A DNA stretch of 64,000 nt from Siphlonurus alternatus. Its lineage: Eukaryota; Arthropoda; Insecta; Ephemeroptera; Siphlonuridae. Below are positions 56,201 to 63,423 of this stretch, piece by piece (within the stretch, counting starts at the first letter, position 1; every line of letters begins with the position of its first letter). The stretch covers positions 49,497,280 through 49,561,279 of the forward strand of contig OX463780.1 of NCBI GenBank assembly GCA_949825025.1. The letters are read 5' to 3'. Both the position numbers and the translations under genes were made by a program. The notes beneath the pieces were generated by a model. It saw only the letters and a program-made list of their open reading frames with translations, was not told the origin of the DNA and ran no database searches.

Positions 56201-59200
56201 TCTGGGGAAATGCCTGCCAAGTTTTATTGAAACCTTTGCAAATCCTACAAAATAAAGCTCTAAAAATACTGTATAATTATGAATGGAGGAAAAATACTAT
56301 TGAACTATACACTGAAACAAACATGCTGAATATTACAGGTTTAAATTCAAAAAATCTTTGTCTATTTGTGTATAAAATTATGAACAATCTCATCAAAAAT
56401 AATTTCTCATTAGTACTAAATAGTGATGTACATAGCCACAATACTAGGCGTTCAAATAATTTTCATATTGATTTTACAAGAACTAATCTAGGTAAATTCT
56501 CCATTCTATGTAAAGCTACCCATTTATATAATGCTCTGCCTGATAACATAAAAAATATAACTTCAATAAAAATGTTCTCAGATAGAGTAAAAAAATACTA
56601 TATTGCTCAACAATTTGTTCTAAGTAGAAATGTGCAAACATGTAGATATTCTTCATTATTATATTATGCCTAATAATTATAAAACCTTATTATAATATAC
56701 AATCTGTATACTAAATAACTATTGATTTGATAATATTTTAATTTTCAATCAATATAATACTATTTCTAAAACATGTGTAATTTGTGTATCTATTTTGTGT
56801 TAGTTTTGACTATTTGTTTAATATATTATAATCCAAACTTATAGTGTTTATATGAATAAGCTACATCAACTTTTTTTCTTAACTAAATTGTTATTGTTAA
56901 TTATGTAGTGAAATATTTCTGTCATCATGTTTTTCTTTTCCAGATGAAACAAAATTTTCATTCCTCTTCTCGAGCTTTAGCTCATTGAGGTATAAATGTC
57001 TTTTTGTATAAATGAAATGTATCATGTTTATTTAAAATGAAATAAAAAAAAAAAAAAAAAAAAAATTTTGCGCACCAGCGCGCCAGGCGCTGTGATTGGG
57101 CAGCTAGGCGCTGTGATCACTGTGATTGGTAGCTCCGCAGCGGCCTCTACAGAAAGGCTGCTCGCTAGTCAGACACACGATCATCATTGAGCGCCCATAC
57201 TGAGCGATAAATTGGCCGAGATAGCGCTACAACGTTAAACGTGTGTCTGAAAGCGCTGCAGTTTTCTTCGTAGTTTTAAACTTTCTGCTTCAATTTTTTA
57301 ACAGAAACTTCTGTTTTTTCAACAAATAACACTATAAACTACCAGAAAATATTAAAAAACATTAAATAAATATCATAATATTAAGAAAAATTATAAATAA
57401 AAATATAGAAATATAATTTAAAAAAATGAAATAATTCTGCCAACTTTGCTGGTGTGGCTGCAGTTCAGCAGTACCCCCCACGAGCCGCCACTGCAAGAGC
57501 CTACAAAAATAGTGCTAAAAGTTAAAAAATTAATAAAGTATTTTTATTTTGGATAGAAAAGTTGCTGTTGGTTGAGTGGTGGAAGATTTTGTATGATGAC
57601 AGAAAGTAAAATAGTCAGAGACCTTTTCGTCTTATGGCCAGAAATTTAACAAAAAAATTGTCACAGTTTTCCAGAAACGTTGGCACCACTTGAAGCTTTT
57701 AAGAGTCGTTAATTCCTGGAACTATATGAGTCAAAATTGTGACCGAAATTTGGACTGTTTGTGAATTTCCTGCCTCTGACTTGTTATTTTATGTACTCAT
57801 GATGGAAATTCAATAAAATAAAAAACAAATAAAAACAGAGAAATCTGATAGTCTTCTCTGATTCTGAACCTGTTAGCCAATATGTCATTATAAAAAGGAG
57901 AAGACAACTCTATTATGCTCTAATAATCTCATTAAATAAGATCTTCATAAAATGAAGATAAAATTAGTCTCTTTCATCTGAGACTGTCAGTTTTACTTTT
58001 TGTGCTAATTATTTACTAATGTTTTCATTGATATAGGTATTGCAATTTTGACTATTGTGCCAATCTTTGTAAATAATTAAACTGATAGCATCTGGCGAAA
58101 GTGAGCAATTTTCTGTGGCAAGTGAAAGTGTCACTCCTTGCAGGTTCCCGGTGGTGTCCGTTAAGTGAAAGTGTCACTCCTTGCAGGTTCCCGGTGGTGT
58201 CCGTTGGGGTGGTTCGCTGGGTGGAGTGCACGGTGACGGAGCCGAGCTACTTCAAGCTGAGTACGGAGCACACCCCCATCCACCTGGCGCTGCTGGACGA
58301 GGTGGTCACGTGCCACCCCCTCCTGCACCCCGCCGTGCTCAGCTTGTTGGTGCGCCTCTTTGAGTCCAAGCAGGACGAACTCGAGATCCTTGTACAGGTG
58401 TGTCCATTTTAAATACCTGTCATATCACATTGTTTCTGGTAGTGAAACTGTCGACGGATAATGAAAATTATATTTAAGTATTATTTGCATCTTGCAAGAG
58501 TCAGAAAATGTTGGTTTTAATGTATCCCATCTCAAAAAGAACTTAACATACATTGATTTCTTAATTTCGTAGCATAGGTCAATTATATAGGAGAATTATT
58601 ATAATGTAAATTGTTCGTTTTTTTTTATTGTGTTTTGTCCTTAATTAAATTGTGAAAAAAATTAAACTGAGCAAAACCCATTCTCTCTGCCTCCAAAACA
58701 AGCGCCGAGTCAAACCTAGAAACACATTGCATTGAATTTCTCTTTTTGTCAATGAACTCAAACTATCTCCCAGCAAATCTTTTTCTCTCGTATGTGTTCT
58801 TATCCTCAAATTGTTTTCAGTAGTAGCTTACTTCCCATGTTTTGGTAAAAAAATAATTGCTAACTTTGATTTGGAGTTGCTGAGATTTTGTCCCTGTCCA
58901 GCTGGAGATGCGCAAGATGCTGCTGGACCGGATGGTGAACCTGCTGAGTGTTGGCTGTGTTGTCCCGGTTGTGCAGTACATCAAGCAGTGCTGGACCCGA
59001 GGAGACACCGACATCTCCCTCATCAGATACTTCGTCACAGAGGTAACACTAGGCACCGATAACGTCACTTTTTAATTTCATAATTAAAAATGTTATATAA
59101 AATTATCCATTTTTTTTTTCAGATTTTTTGAAATTGAAAAACTAATTTTAAAATAATATTGGAATTATATCATAAACTTGCCCTGTGCTTGGTTGAAGAT

Positions 59201-61700
59201 GTTATGGGTATCAAATTAGGTAGCACCACTCTTATTTAGAAAATTGCAATCCTTTTTAAACATTAGTTCCTGCACTTCAAAAGAACTAAAAAAAAAAAAA
59301 AAATCAGAATAATATAATTATACATTTGGATAGTACAAACTTAACTCCTGTCTAACTTGCTTAGAGCACCAATAGACAGAGACATGCAGAATTTCAATTT
59401 TGGGACACTTAACACCCAGTCTATCAATTTGACTGTAAGACAACTTCAAAAGAGTTTAGGTTCACCGTGCCTCCAAGGTAATACCTGCAAACAAAGCAGG
59501 AGTAACGTTGGTACATTTTTTTAATTATGAAATTAAAAAAAAATACCATTATTCTACTGCTGTTGTAATCAGGTGCTCGAGGCGATTGCCCCACCGTACA
59601 CCTCGGAGTTCGTGCAGCTGTTCCTGCCGATGGTGGAGCACGAGGAGGTGACGGGCACCACGCGGGGGGACGGAGACAACGACCCTGTCTCCGAGTTCAT
59701 AGGTGGGACGTCAAATTATTTTACATGGACTCAATTAATGGACTCCTGATGACGAGCTGGTTCAATTCAACTGGCTTGTACTATAGTTCAATTCTTTTCA
59801 TGGAAACCATGCAATATAGTTGAATGTCCTGAAGGCAGTGCATTGAAGTTTTTTTTATACCAACTCAAGTTTGTTGAAAACTTTAAGCTACTGTAGTTAA
59901 AAGCTTGAATGCATTTTATTTTTTTCTTAGTTTTTATAAATGGAAGAAATGGGGGATGTAAATGAAGCAAAATATGAATTACTGTGAGTTCAGGGAAAAT
60001 TACTACTGTATTTAAGTATGTCAGGCAATATATTTTCCCTCTATATAATTATGGTACCTGAGATATATTTAATATTCATTAATTATATGCTTCAGAAACA
60101 AAGATTTGATGGATGATTTTAAAATTTTAGTGAGTAATTTATGTTTTAGATCTTCAAATGAAATTTGGTATAATAATATTCTATATTAAGGCAGTATTGC
60201 TTTTGAAGTTGATTTTTGAATCAAGTTCAAAGTTGTATACACCAGTAGCAGTTGTCCAGCAGTGGCATATTTGAATGCTTTTGTTATATTTATGTATCAG
60301 CTAGGTCAATATTTACCCTCTTGAGAGCTTGTTGTAAAATATTGATATTTTTTTTTTAATTTTTAACACTTTTCTGTGCTTCAAAATATCAAAACTTCAC
60401 CTATAATATATTTCAGAAGAGCACTTTTATGATATTAATTTAAATAATAATTGTAGTAATCTTACAATTAACACGCCCAATGTTAATAAAAATCCCACTG
60501 ATGAAAATTATGAAAAAAAATTAGGATATGTTCTCCTTTACATACCTTTTATCAGTAGGTAAAATATCATGTATAAAGTAAACAAAAACGAGCTAATTTT
60601 CAAGTTATTAATTTTTAAAGTTGACTAATTTAACATGGAAGTTCCATTTCTCCATGTTAAATTAGTGAACTTTAAAAATGAATAACTCGAAAATTAGCTC
60701 GTTTTTGTATACCTGATATTTTACCTACTGATAGAGTATGTAAAGGATAATATTTTAAATTGTTTTCATAATTTTCATGAATGGGATTTTTATTAACATT
60801 GGGCGTGTTATCTCTACCTTAAGGGTATTAAGATAACACGAACAATCGATTGTTGTAGTCCCATTTGATTAACATGTAAACCTTAGCAACCTTATAATGA
60901 TTCTGAATTTTATTTGAGAGGCTGTTTTTGGCACCAAAAAAATATGGAAAAAATTTCAAAACAATCAGATGATTCGATTTTTTTAAATTAATTTCTTTTA
61001 GTTTAGGTCTCCATGGGAAAGTCCTATACTGAAACTTTAAAAAAATTGGATCGTCTGATCGTTTTGAAATTTTTTCCACATTTTTTGGTGCTATATAAGT
61101 AAGGACTGTCTATCAAAAAAAATTCAAAATTATTATGAGGTTACATGTCATGTTAATCAAATGGAACTACAACAATCAATGTTTCGTGTTATCTTACCCT
61201 TGTTAAGGTAGAGATAACGTCGGTCAGCTGTTTTTTTTAGCTCCATTTGATTAACATGTAAATTAGCAAATTCACAAAAATTCTGAATTTTTTTTGAGAG
61301 GCAGATATTAGTGCCTAAAAGTCATAGAAAAAGTTTCAAAACAATTTAACGAGCCGATTTTTTTAAATTAATTTTTTAGTTTGTCTCTCCATGGGGAAAG
61401 CCCTATACTGAAAATTAAATAAATTAATTTAAAAAAATCGGCTCGTTAAATTGTTTTGAATTTTTTTCTATGGCTTTTAGGCACTAATATCTGCCCCTCA
61501 AAAAAATTTCAGAATTTTTGTCAATTTGCTAAGGTTTACATGTTAATCAAATGGAGCTAAAAAAAAACAGCTGACCGACATTATCTCTACCTTAAGACAA
61601 AATAGCAATTTCTTCAAGAGTTTGACTAAAAATTTTCCTTACTCCTGCTTTTTGTTCTTTTGTTTCAGTCTACTGCAAAGCTCACTACGTAAATTTGTAA
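39400..61700 (+). CDS. NELFCD: Negative elongation factor subunit C/D (TH1)
   Basis: NELF-C/D is a subunit of the NELF complex, which holds RNA polymerase II in promoter-proximal pausing in the nucleus. Exons: 39400-39459, 39651-39766, 42223-42332, 44262-44371, 44425-44532, 44757-44906, 45315-45445, 46473-46660, 51013-51274, 58187-58397, 58902-59042, 59573-59702, 61669-61700. They sum to 1749 nt (582 aa; the family is about 580-590) and all phases agree. The start is acidic ([15 protein letters not shown]). Diagnostic stretches, in order, are [153 protein letters not shown] and the tail YCKAHYVNL. The coding part is compact, but introns 2, 8, 9 and 12 are swollen by transposons. Three of its splice sites lie in tandem arrays (exon 4 acceptor, exon 9 donor, exon 10 acceptor). 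Confidence 0.96.
39830..41840 (+). pseudogene. Broken CR1-like LINE reverse transcriptase in NELF-C/D intron 2
   Basis: The remnant is 5'-truncated with no endonuclease domain. The reading frame runs in three pieces (39831-40208, 40174-40635, 40614-41801) and needs two frame changes. Pieces 2 and 3 carry RT blocks: [68 protein letters not shown] (metal-binding FADD) and KYKYLGVVL. The C-terminal end has [11 protein letters not shown] and [14 protein letters not shown], as in CR1/L2-type elements. The 3' end is a short (AAATCT) repeat near 41825-41842, again typical of that group. It cannot be active. A G-run near 40062-40073 lies in the first piece. Confidence 0.85.
42996..44317 (+). repeat. 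15-copy array of the NELF-C/D exon 4 acceptor and exon start
   Basis: Fifteen head-to-tail copies of 87-93 bp. Each has a poly-T tract, CAG, and the first 56 nt of exon 4 (GTGTGAAAGTAACTGAAG.. to ..GGAAATGGTT), followed by the intron segment AATTTGCACTACA. Exon-start positions are 42996, 43085, 43177, 43269, 43361, 43452, 43542, 43631, 43723, 43810, 43900, 43993, 44084, 44171 and 44262. Copies differ almost only in T-run length. Only the last continues into the rest of exon 4 (CTTAAGACATTTGATCC). ATGGTT occurs both in the intron just upstream (42954-42959) and in the exon, and marks the unit junction, which suggests microhomology-driven duplication. Confidence 0.96.
45785..45861. repeat. (TA)n microsatellite
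   Basis: About 75 bp of uninterrupted TA dinucleotides in NELF-C/D intron 7, directly upstream of the hairpin element at 45874. Confidence 0.95.
45874..46015. mobile_element. 142-bp hairpin MITE
   Basis: It begins GGGTGGTATTCACGAAGAGT and ends ACTCTTCGTGAATACCACCC. The arms are nearly perfect complements of about 55 bp around a short loop (CAGGTAACAGGTAAG). Its GG..ATTCAC ends recall the element nested at 35438-35738. Confidence 0.8.
47575..50700 (-). mobile_element. Apparently full-length antisense LINE in NELF-C/D intron 8
   Basis: A non-LTR retrotransposon in the opposite orientation to the host gene. The 960-aa frame occupies 47753-50635. At its 3' side (plus 47582-47625) there is a short tandem AATAGATTT repeat, which on the element strand forms a microsatellite tail as in CR1/L2-like and I-like LINEs, not a poly(A) tail. 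No separate ORF1 was found upstream, so it is either a one-ORF element or 5'-truncated. Both outer ends are approximate. Confidence 0.75.
47753..50635 (-). CDS. LINE endonuclease-reverse transcriptase, intact
   Basis: A single uninterrupted 960-aa frame. The N-terminal APE-type endonuclease has [34 protein letters not shown] (near residue 157), TLIDHYFTN and SDHFAVF. The reverse transcriptase has [43 protein letters not shown] (near 592), [14 protein letters not shown] and [10 protein letters not shown] (near 683), then a CR1/jockey-like C-terminal region. All the catalytic motifs that I can check are present, so the copy could be young and active. The clade assignment (CR1/L2-jockey group) is by motif style only. 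Confidence 0.88.
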   Translation of the reverse strand: MNDVLFVKKCIKNNFFTIMLLNVQSIRNKLLLFQSYIKSFATDLIVICEHWLTEDEVTVFSIPGYKTANYFTRGLIGYGGVMILIKNDLKIKVIADITPIVSSFECCGIQLSLCNQKILLLAIYRAPDINNINSFFDNLENTLTKICKKNTQLVVCGDLNIDIIKETNVKNRLLELMDCYNLSLVNSDVTRIGPYSKTLIDHYFTNIDANYLICNTLSAGFSDHFAVFLSLKDLKNTRNIKIIKMKRIYNQNEINAFSLALSLETWAEVHSNDDVNTMYNNFIDLFKFYFLQYFPEKKVTINTSKCSIPNMPSDIIEEGFKLRDWHYKLKINPNPVENDNYKQALKLHKTKIENTYLTANSKKIDTSNNKNKTAWNIIKNQVPSLCKKSITDSNIVLCQDDVEITDPKSVADIFNLTFAGGPSIIQLEEPIPISEAPVKFDLEYLSVADTKKIIASLPNSHAKGLDDIPCFIVKLSTNFIAAPFTKIINKSFLTGTFPAELKNTLVYPYFKKNSKKDPNNYRGIVHLSPFSKVFEKAFYNQFIYFLLTVQPPDQHGFTPHKSVNTAIFNLLDPIYNSLDSRAETLGLFYDYSKAFDTLDHSILLRKLADNGVGERALLWIRSFLSNRVQRVVINQFLDNGSSSNIYSDSVVVNKGVPQGTNIGPPLFNLYTNDMTKYVKQGVLVRYADDTNNIICHPDQATVLVKVRQAVEENENWSNNNLLTLNASKTTFIHFHPYQKNIAFSPLLKINNSVIKSTQCTKFLGLHLSENLNWSDHCSALNSKLRRGVYLLHSLRNTVSESVLKSMYYSYCYSHLQYAVIFWGYSSKATSVFVMQKRLIRTMCGVPLPTSCVSLFKKLDILPLPCVFIYECAKFAKKNPELFSSNINVHNYGTRQRENLHIKHHTLSLCDHNPSYIVPLIFNGLPDYIKNSGSFASFKKELFKYLMMNLFYSVKDFLQKK
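51272..51622 (+). repeat. 11-copy 33-bp array of the NELF-C/D exon 9 donor
   Basis: GCATCAG|GTAACTGGACATG recurs eleven times at an exact 33-bp period. The donor G positions are 51275, 51308, 51341, 51374, 51407, 51440, 51473, 51506, 51539, 51572 and 51605. The first is the real exon 9 end. Units vary only at a few C/T or A/C positions (CTGCTCAG, CTGTTAAG, CTGTTCAG). Splicing at any later donor would keep AGG TAA and so introduce a stop codon at the junction. Confidence 0.96.
51846..51929. mobile_element. 84-bp hairpin element
   Basis: GTACAGTTCTTAAAGTTAAA and its complement TTTAACTTTAAGAACTGTAC frame a 25-35 nt loop in NELF-C/D intron 9. It is probably a very short MITE. Confidence 0.55.
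52645..53646 (+). CDS. LINE ORF1 protein with a PHD-like zinc finger
   Basis: A 333-aa putative RNA-binding/chaperone protein of a non-LTR retrotransposon. Residues about 8-60 form a PHD-type Cys/His finger ([29 protein letters not shown]). Residues about 75-165 are a predicted coiled coil ([39 protein letters not shown]). Residues about 170-330 resemble the C-terminal nucleic-acid-binding part of such ORF1 proteins ([19 protein letters not shown]). A PHD finger in ORF1 is known in several CR1/jockey-like LINEs and is thought to help chromatin targeting. The last 80 codons are clearly GC-richer than the rest. Confidence 0.82.
   Translation: MAERDDGVCTQCYKKCENVDNNLKCEGDCGRLYHYKCFGISKAKFKTMKQLGSLWICYNCSRGEKGQGENEDQSMAETLKLILEKLNKLDQIVPKVNQLEEKSIALEKSVQHLSDIYEETNNKCKEIMIMKRELEEVKLKNQEMAAQITNLENEKYIMNQAKLNSELIIEGVPVLAEENLPNMICKIATLTKQNLSNQDIVSVKRLPQNPRNLTNPTRKTRPPAILVKLKSDELRDEFINNKTQNLPMMFVRDVYDDETCASADERVFINRVYIKEYRDIFYYARYKLKNRNGPNYKYVWITREGKVFARKLFDSRPIWCKSREQVDTLANAE
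53698..56673 (+). CDS. LINE ORF2 endonuclease-reverse transcriptase, intact
   Basis: A 991-aa uninterrupted frame. The APE-type endonuclease has [24 protein letters not shown] (near residue 165) and SDHKLALI. The RT domain has [42 protein letters not shown] (near 614), [14 protein letters not shown] and [10 protein letters not shown] (near 701), followed by [10 protein letters not shown] and a C-terminal region with [16 protein letters not shown]. Codon usage is extremely AT-rich, unlike the host gene exons. It differs strongly from the antisense LINE at 47753 and belongs to a separate family. Confidence 0.88.
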   Translation: MADFNLSDNVDLTYFNFGNVEDFNIKAIGNLNILYINVVTMRDKLDSLDSLIKKFICTIHIVCLTETRLKENETKFYNIDNFNLVFSCRNSKQKKSGGGVAMLICKNLSYNVVEAKGNDYDNFLFVHLPTQKINVGVIYRPPDSDHGRFLEDFEPLLSNSHTIIVGDFNLNLLQTTAQNNSYTDIITSNGYYFVNKISELYPSRTTVNTATLIDHCIANIYDLKANYSLIDHDISDHKLALINIANKILNTAENNKIASKKITKYDMLNNNLKKYPINLIESKDINTVFNAFIQDLDERIKKCTITANINVNNNSRIIKCWMTQEILLLIKLKNKYFAYKKLYPHIKGYEDKYKEICNEITKQKRLAKIKYFGNQTKLDSPKKCWDTIYEIIYNKKSRNANNMLPKYFVDDNNKIIKEEQEKLNHINNYFCNIGAELASKIDRHNLLQTNTEFTNNDNSANAPKTNIKEVAQIIHSLKNNTCPGIDGITCKCIKICSDCLLKPITKIINLMLETGVFPDKLKCAIVFAAYKSGDPCQVCNYRPISVLTIISKIFEKILDLRLQAYLNTTQFISSSQFGFCPNSNTETAVYDVVNNLQTSLDEHKDNIGGLLFIDLKKAFDTVHHATLLKKLENMGVRNKFLKLFQSYLTNRNQVIVNNSNKSQELKITYGIPQGGIVSPRLFNIYINSITNLKLRGKLWKFADDICLQYSSKSEENIISDIQHDLNLLNNWFKTNFLTLNANKTKFMIIKRGQNIICTTLPSVDNILIEQVDEYKYLGFIIDSQLKWENHISSIKKKILPVIGILWRTRHYIPPSVKKQIYYSLVHSHLNYMVGIWGNACQVLLKPLQILQNKALKILYNYEWRKNTIELYTETNMLNITGLNSKNLCLFVYKIMNNLIKNNFSLVLNSDVHSHNTRRSNNFHIDFTRTNLGKFSILCKATHLYNALPDNIKNITSIKMFSDRVKKYYIAQQFVLSRNVQTCRYSSLLYYA
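58121..58206 (+). repeat. Duplicated acceptor of NELF-C/D exon 10
   Basis: Two copies of a 43-bp unit (AAGTGAAAGTGTCACTCCTT, then GCAG, then GTTCCCGGTGGTGTCCGTT) place acceptors before 58144 and 58187. Only the second continues into exon 10 (..GTTGGGGTGGTTCGC). Use of the first gives FPVVSVK followed by TGA, so productive splicing must skip the first AG. Confidence 0.93.
60470..60829. mobile_element. Hairpin MITE, family C copy 3
   Basis: Core words AAAATATCATGTATA and ATACCTGATATTTTACC match the copies at 14866 and 30320. It begins near ACACGCCCAATGTTAAT and ends ATCTCTACCTTAAGGGT. It directly adjoins the next element. Confidence 0.75.
60820..61201. mobile_element. Family A palindromic MITE, copy 3
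   Basis: It begins TTAAGGGTATTAAGATAACA and ends TGTTATCTTACCCTT. The arms carry TTGATTAACATGTAAACC and its complement. It shares its left boundary with the element before it and its right boundary with the element after it. Confidence 0.75.
61203..61595. mobile_element. Family A palindromic MITE, copy 4
   Basis: It begins TTAAGGTAGAGATAACGTCG and ends CGACATTATCTCTACCTTAA, with long complementary arms (TGGCTTTTAGGCACTAAT against ATTAGTGCCTAAAAGTCA). It ends 73 bp before the last NELF-C/D exon. Confidence 0.8.
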
Positions 61701-61750
61701 ATTGACTAAATTCACCTGATTATTGTGTCATCTTATCAAATTGGCTAATT

Positions 61751-61756
61751 AATAAA
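61751..61756 (+). terminator. Candidate poly(A) signal of NELF-C/D
   Basis: AATAAA located 51 nt downstream of the TAA stop. It is the first canonical hexamer after the coding region. The sequence is AT-rich, so chance occurrence is possible. Confidence 0.45.
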
Positions 61757-63028
61757 ATTGTTTTTTCTTTTATATATTAAGTTATTGTTTTACTATTGCT
61801 CTATTTTCTCCATTATTTAAAATTTGAAAGATGTGGATTCTGGTATTTATATTCGATCAACTGACATCTTAACTATTTATTTTTATTTGGAAGTAACTCA
61901 AAAGTCTGTATTAATTTACATTTAAAGACACGCATGTGCTAGAAGATTTTCAACCTGTTGTGACAATTTTCAACCATTAAATTGTTACTGGTTATTGCTA
62001 TATTATTAGCATATCCTTTGATTTTTCATATAACAGATTCACTACACACCCTTCCCCCCCCCCATTTGAATTAATTGCTTTTTATTCATATGATATAAAA
62101 AATTGAAGTTGTGTTCTAACACTCTATTATCATGAATTGTAAAAGGATCTACACATAAACAATTCAATTAAGGACTACATACTATTTTACATGATGTTTA
62201 TTACAAAAAATTAACTACTAATTTTACATTTGAAATACAATGTTTTTGTATTGCCAATTAATTAATTTATAATTAGTTTTAAACTTACACATATATCCAT
62301 TCAAACTTACAGAAACTATAAAAAAAACATGAATGTATACATATATACCAAATGTATGAAATATGTTATAAATTAGTTTGGATGAAACTATTTTAACGAG
62401 AAATTTTGGTGACAAAAGAAAAATGAAATAGTACTTACTAAACAAATAAAAAGTTTCAGATAGTTATGTTGTCCAACATTATAAACATGTGGTAACAATA
62501 AATCTAGCTGTAAAAATAAATGAAACAAATAATCTTGAAATCTATAATTATAGTAAAGGTTACCAAAGAAATTTAATGAACCAATTTGTTAAATTATAAA
62601 AAGCAATGAACCAAGAGTAACATGAATTCAATAAAAATAGGTCACCACATTTCTTTTAAACAAAATTTACACTTGCTATGTTTTAATCAGTTAAATTGAA
62701 TCCACATAATATACAAAAATTAATTAAAACATTATATTATAAGCAAGACAAAATATAGACATTCTTTCATTTCAAAATTTTATACTCAGAACGTAACTGC
62801 AAAATTTTTACACTTTCTTTGCACATCAACAGCATTAAATATTTAACCAAATCTTTCAGAGATTTTTTATACAAGAAACTGCAGTATATGTTGATCACTA
62901 AGACAGGTCTTGAATTAAAATGTTATCAGTATTTGAAGTCAACTTGTCTCAAAGCCAAACTCTACTCGGACCTTTTCAAACAACAACTGATATAAAATAT
63001 ATGTACTGGCATGGAATTTAATGTTTCT

Positions 63029-63423
63029 TTAAGGGTAAGATAACACGAAACATTGATTGTTGTAGTCCCATTTGATAAACATGTAAACCTTGGCAACCTC
63101 ATAATAATTCTGATTTTTTTTTTAGAGACAGTTCTAACTTAGCACCAAAAAAATGTAGAAAAAATTTCAAAACAATCGGACGATCCAATTTTTTTAAATT
63201 AATTTCTTAGTCTAGGTCTCCATGGGAAAGCCCTATACTGAAAATTTAAAAAATTAATTTAAAAAAATTGGATCGTCCGATGTTTTAAAATTTTTTCCAT
63301 ATATTTTTGATGCCAAAAACTGCCTCTCAAAAAAAATTCAGAATCATTATGAGGTTGCTAAGGTTTACATGTTAATCAAATGGGACTACAAAAATCAATG
63401 TTTTGTGTTATCTTACCCTTAAA
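63029..63423. mobile_element. Family A palindromic MITE, copy 5
   Basis: It begins TTAAGGGTAAGATAACACG and ends GTGTTATCTTACCCTTAA, with inner AACATGTAAACCTTGGC and its complement. TTAA flanks both ends. Confidence 0.8.

Larger units (their letters stand above)
52600..57065 (+). mobile_element. Two-ORF LINE inserted in the hAT element
   Basis: It contains ORF1 (52645-53646), a 51-nt gap, ORF2 (53698-56673), and a poly(A) tail at 57041-57065. It is in the same orientation as NELF-C/D, inside intron 9. The 5' boundary is approximate: an A-run at 52624-52636 precedes ORF1. No clean target-site duplication could be read by eye. Both frames are open, so it may be a recent, potentially mobile copy. 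The poly(A) tail and ORF layout fit the jockey group. Confidence 0.8.
52117..57493. mobile_element. Non-autonomous hAT-type transposon split by a LINE
   Basis: The ends are CAGTGGCGGCTCGTGGG and its exact complement CCCACGAGCCGCCACTG, flanked on both sides by the 8-bp direct repeat CAAGAGCC (52109-52116 and 57494-57501). An 8-bp target duplication with CAGTG-type ends is the hallmark of the hAT superfamily. Without the LINE inside, the element would be about 1 kb. No transposase frame is present. GC-rich sub-terminal sequence lies at 52170-52225 and 57066-57160. Confidence 0.85.
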
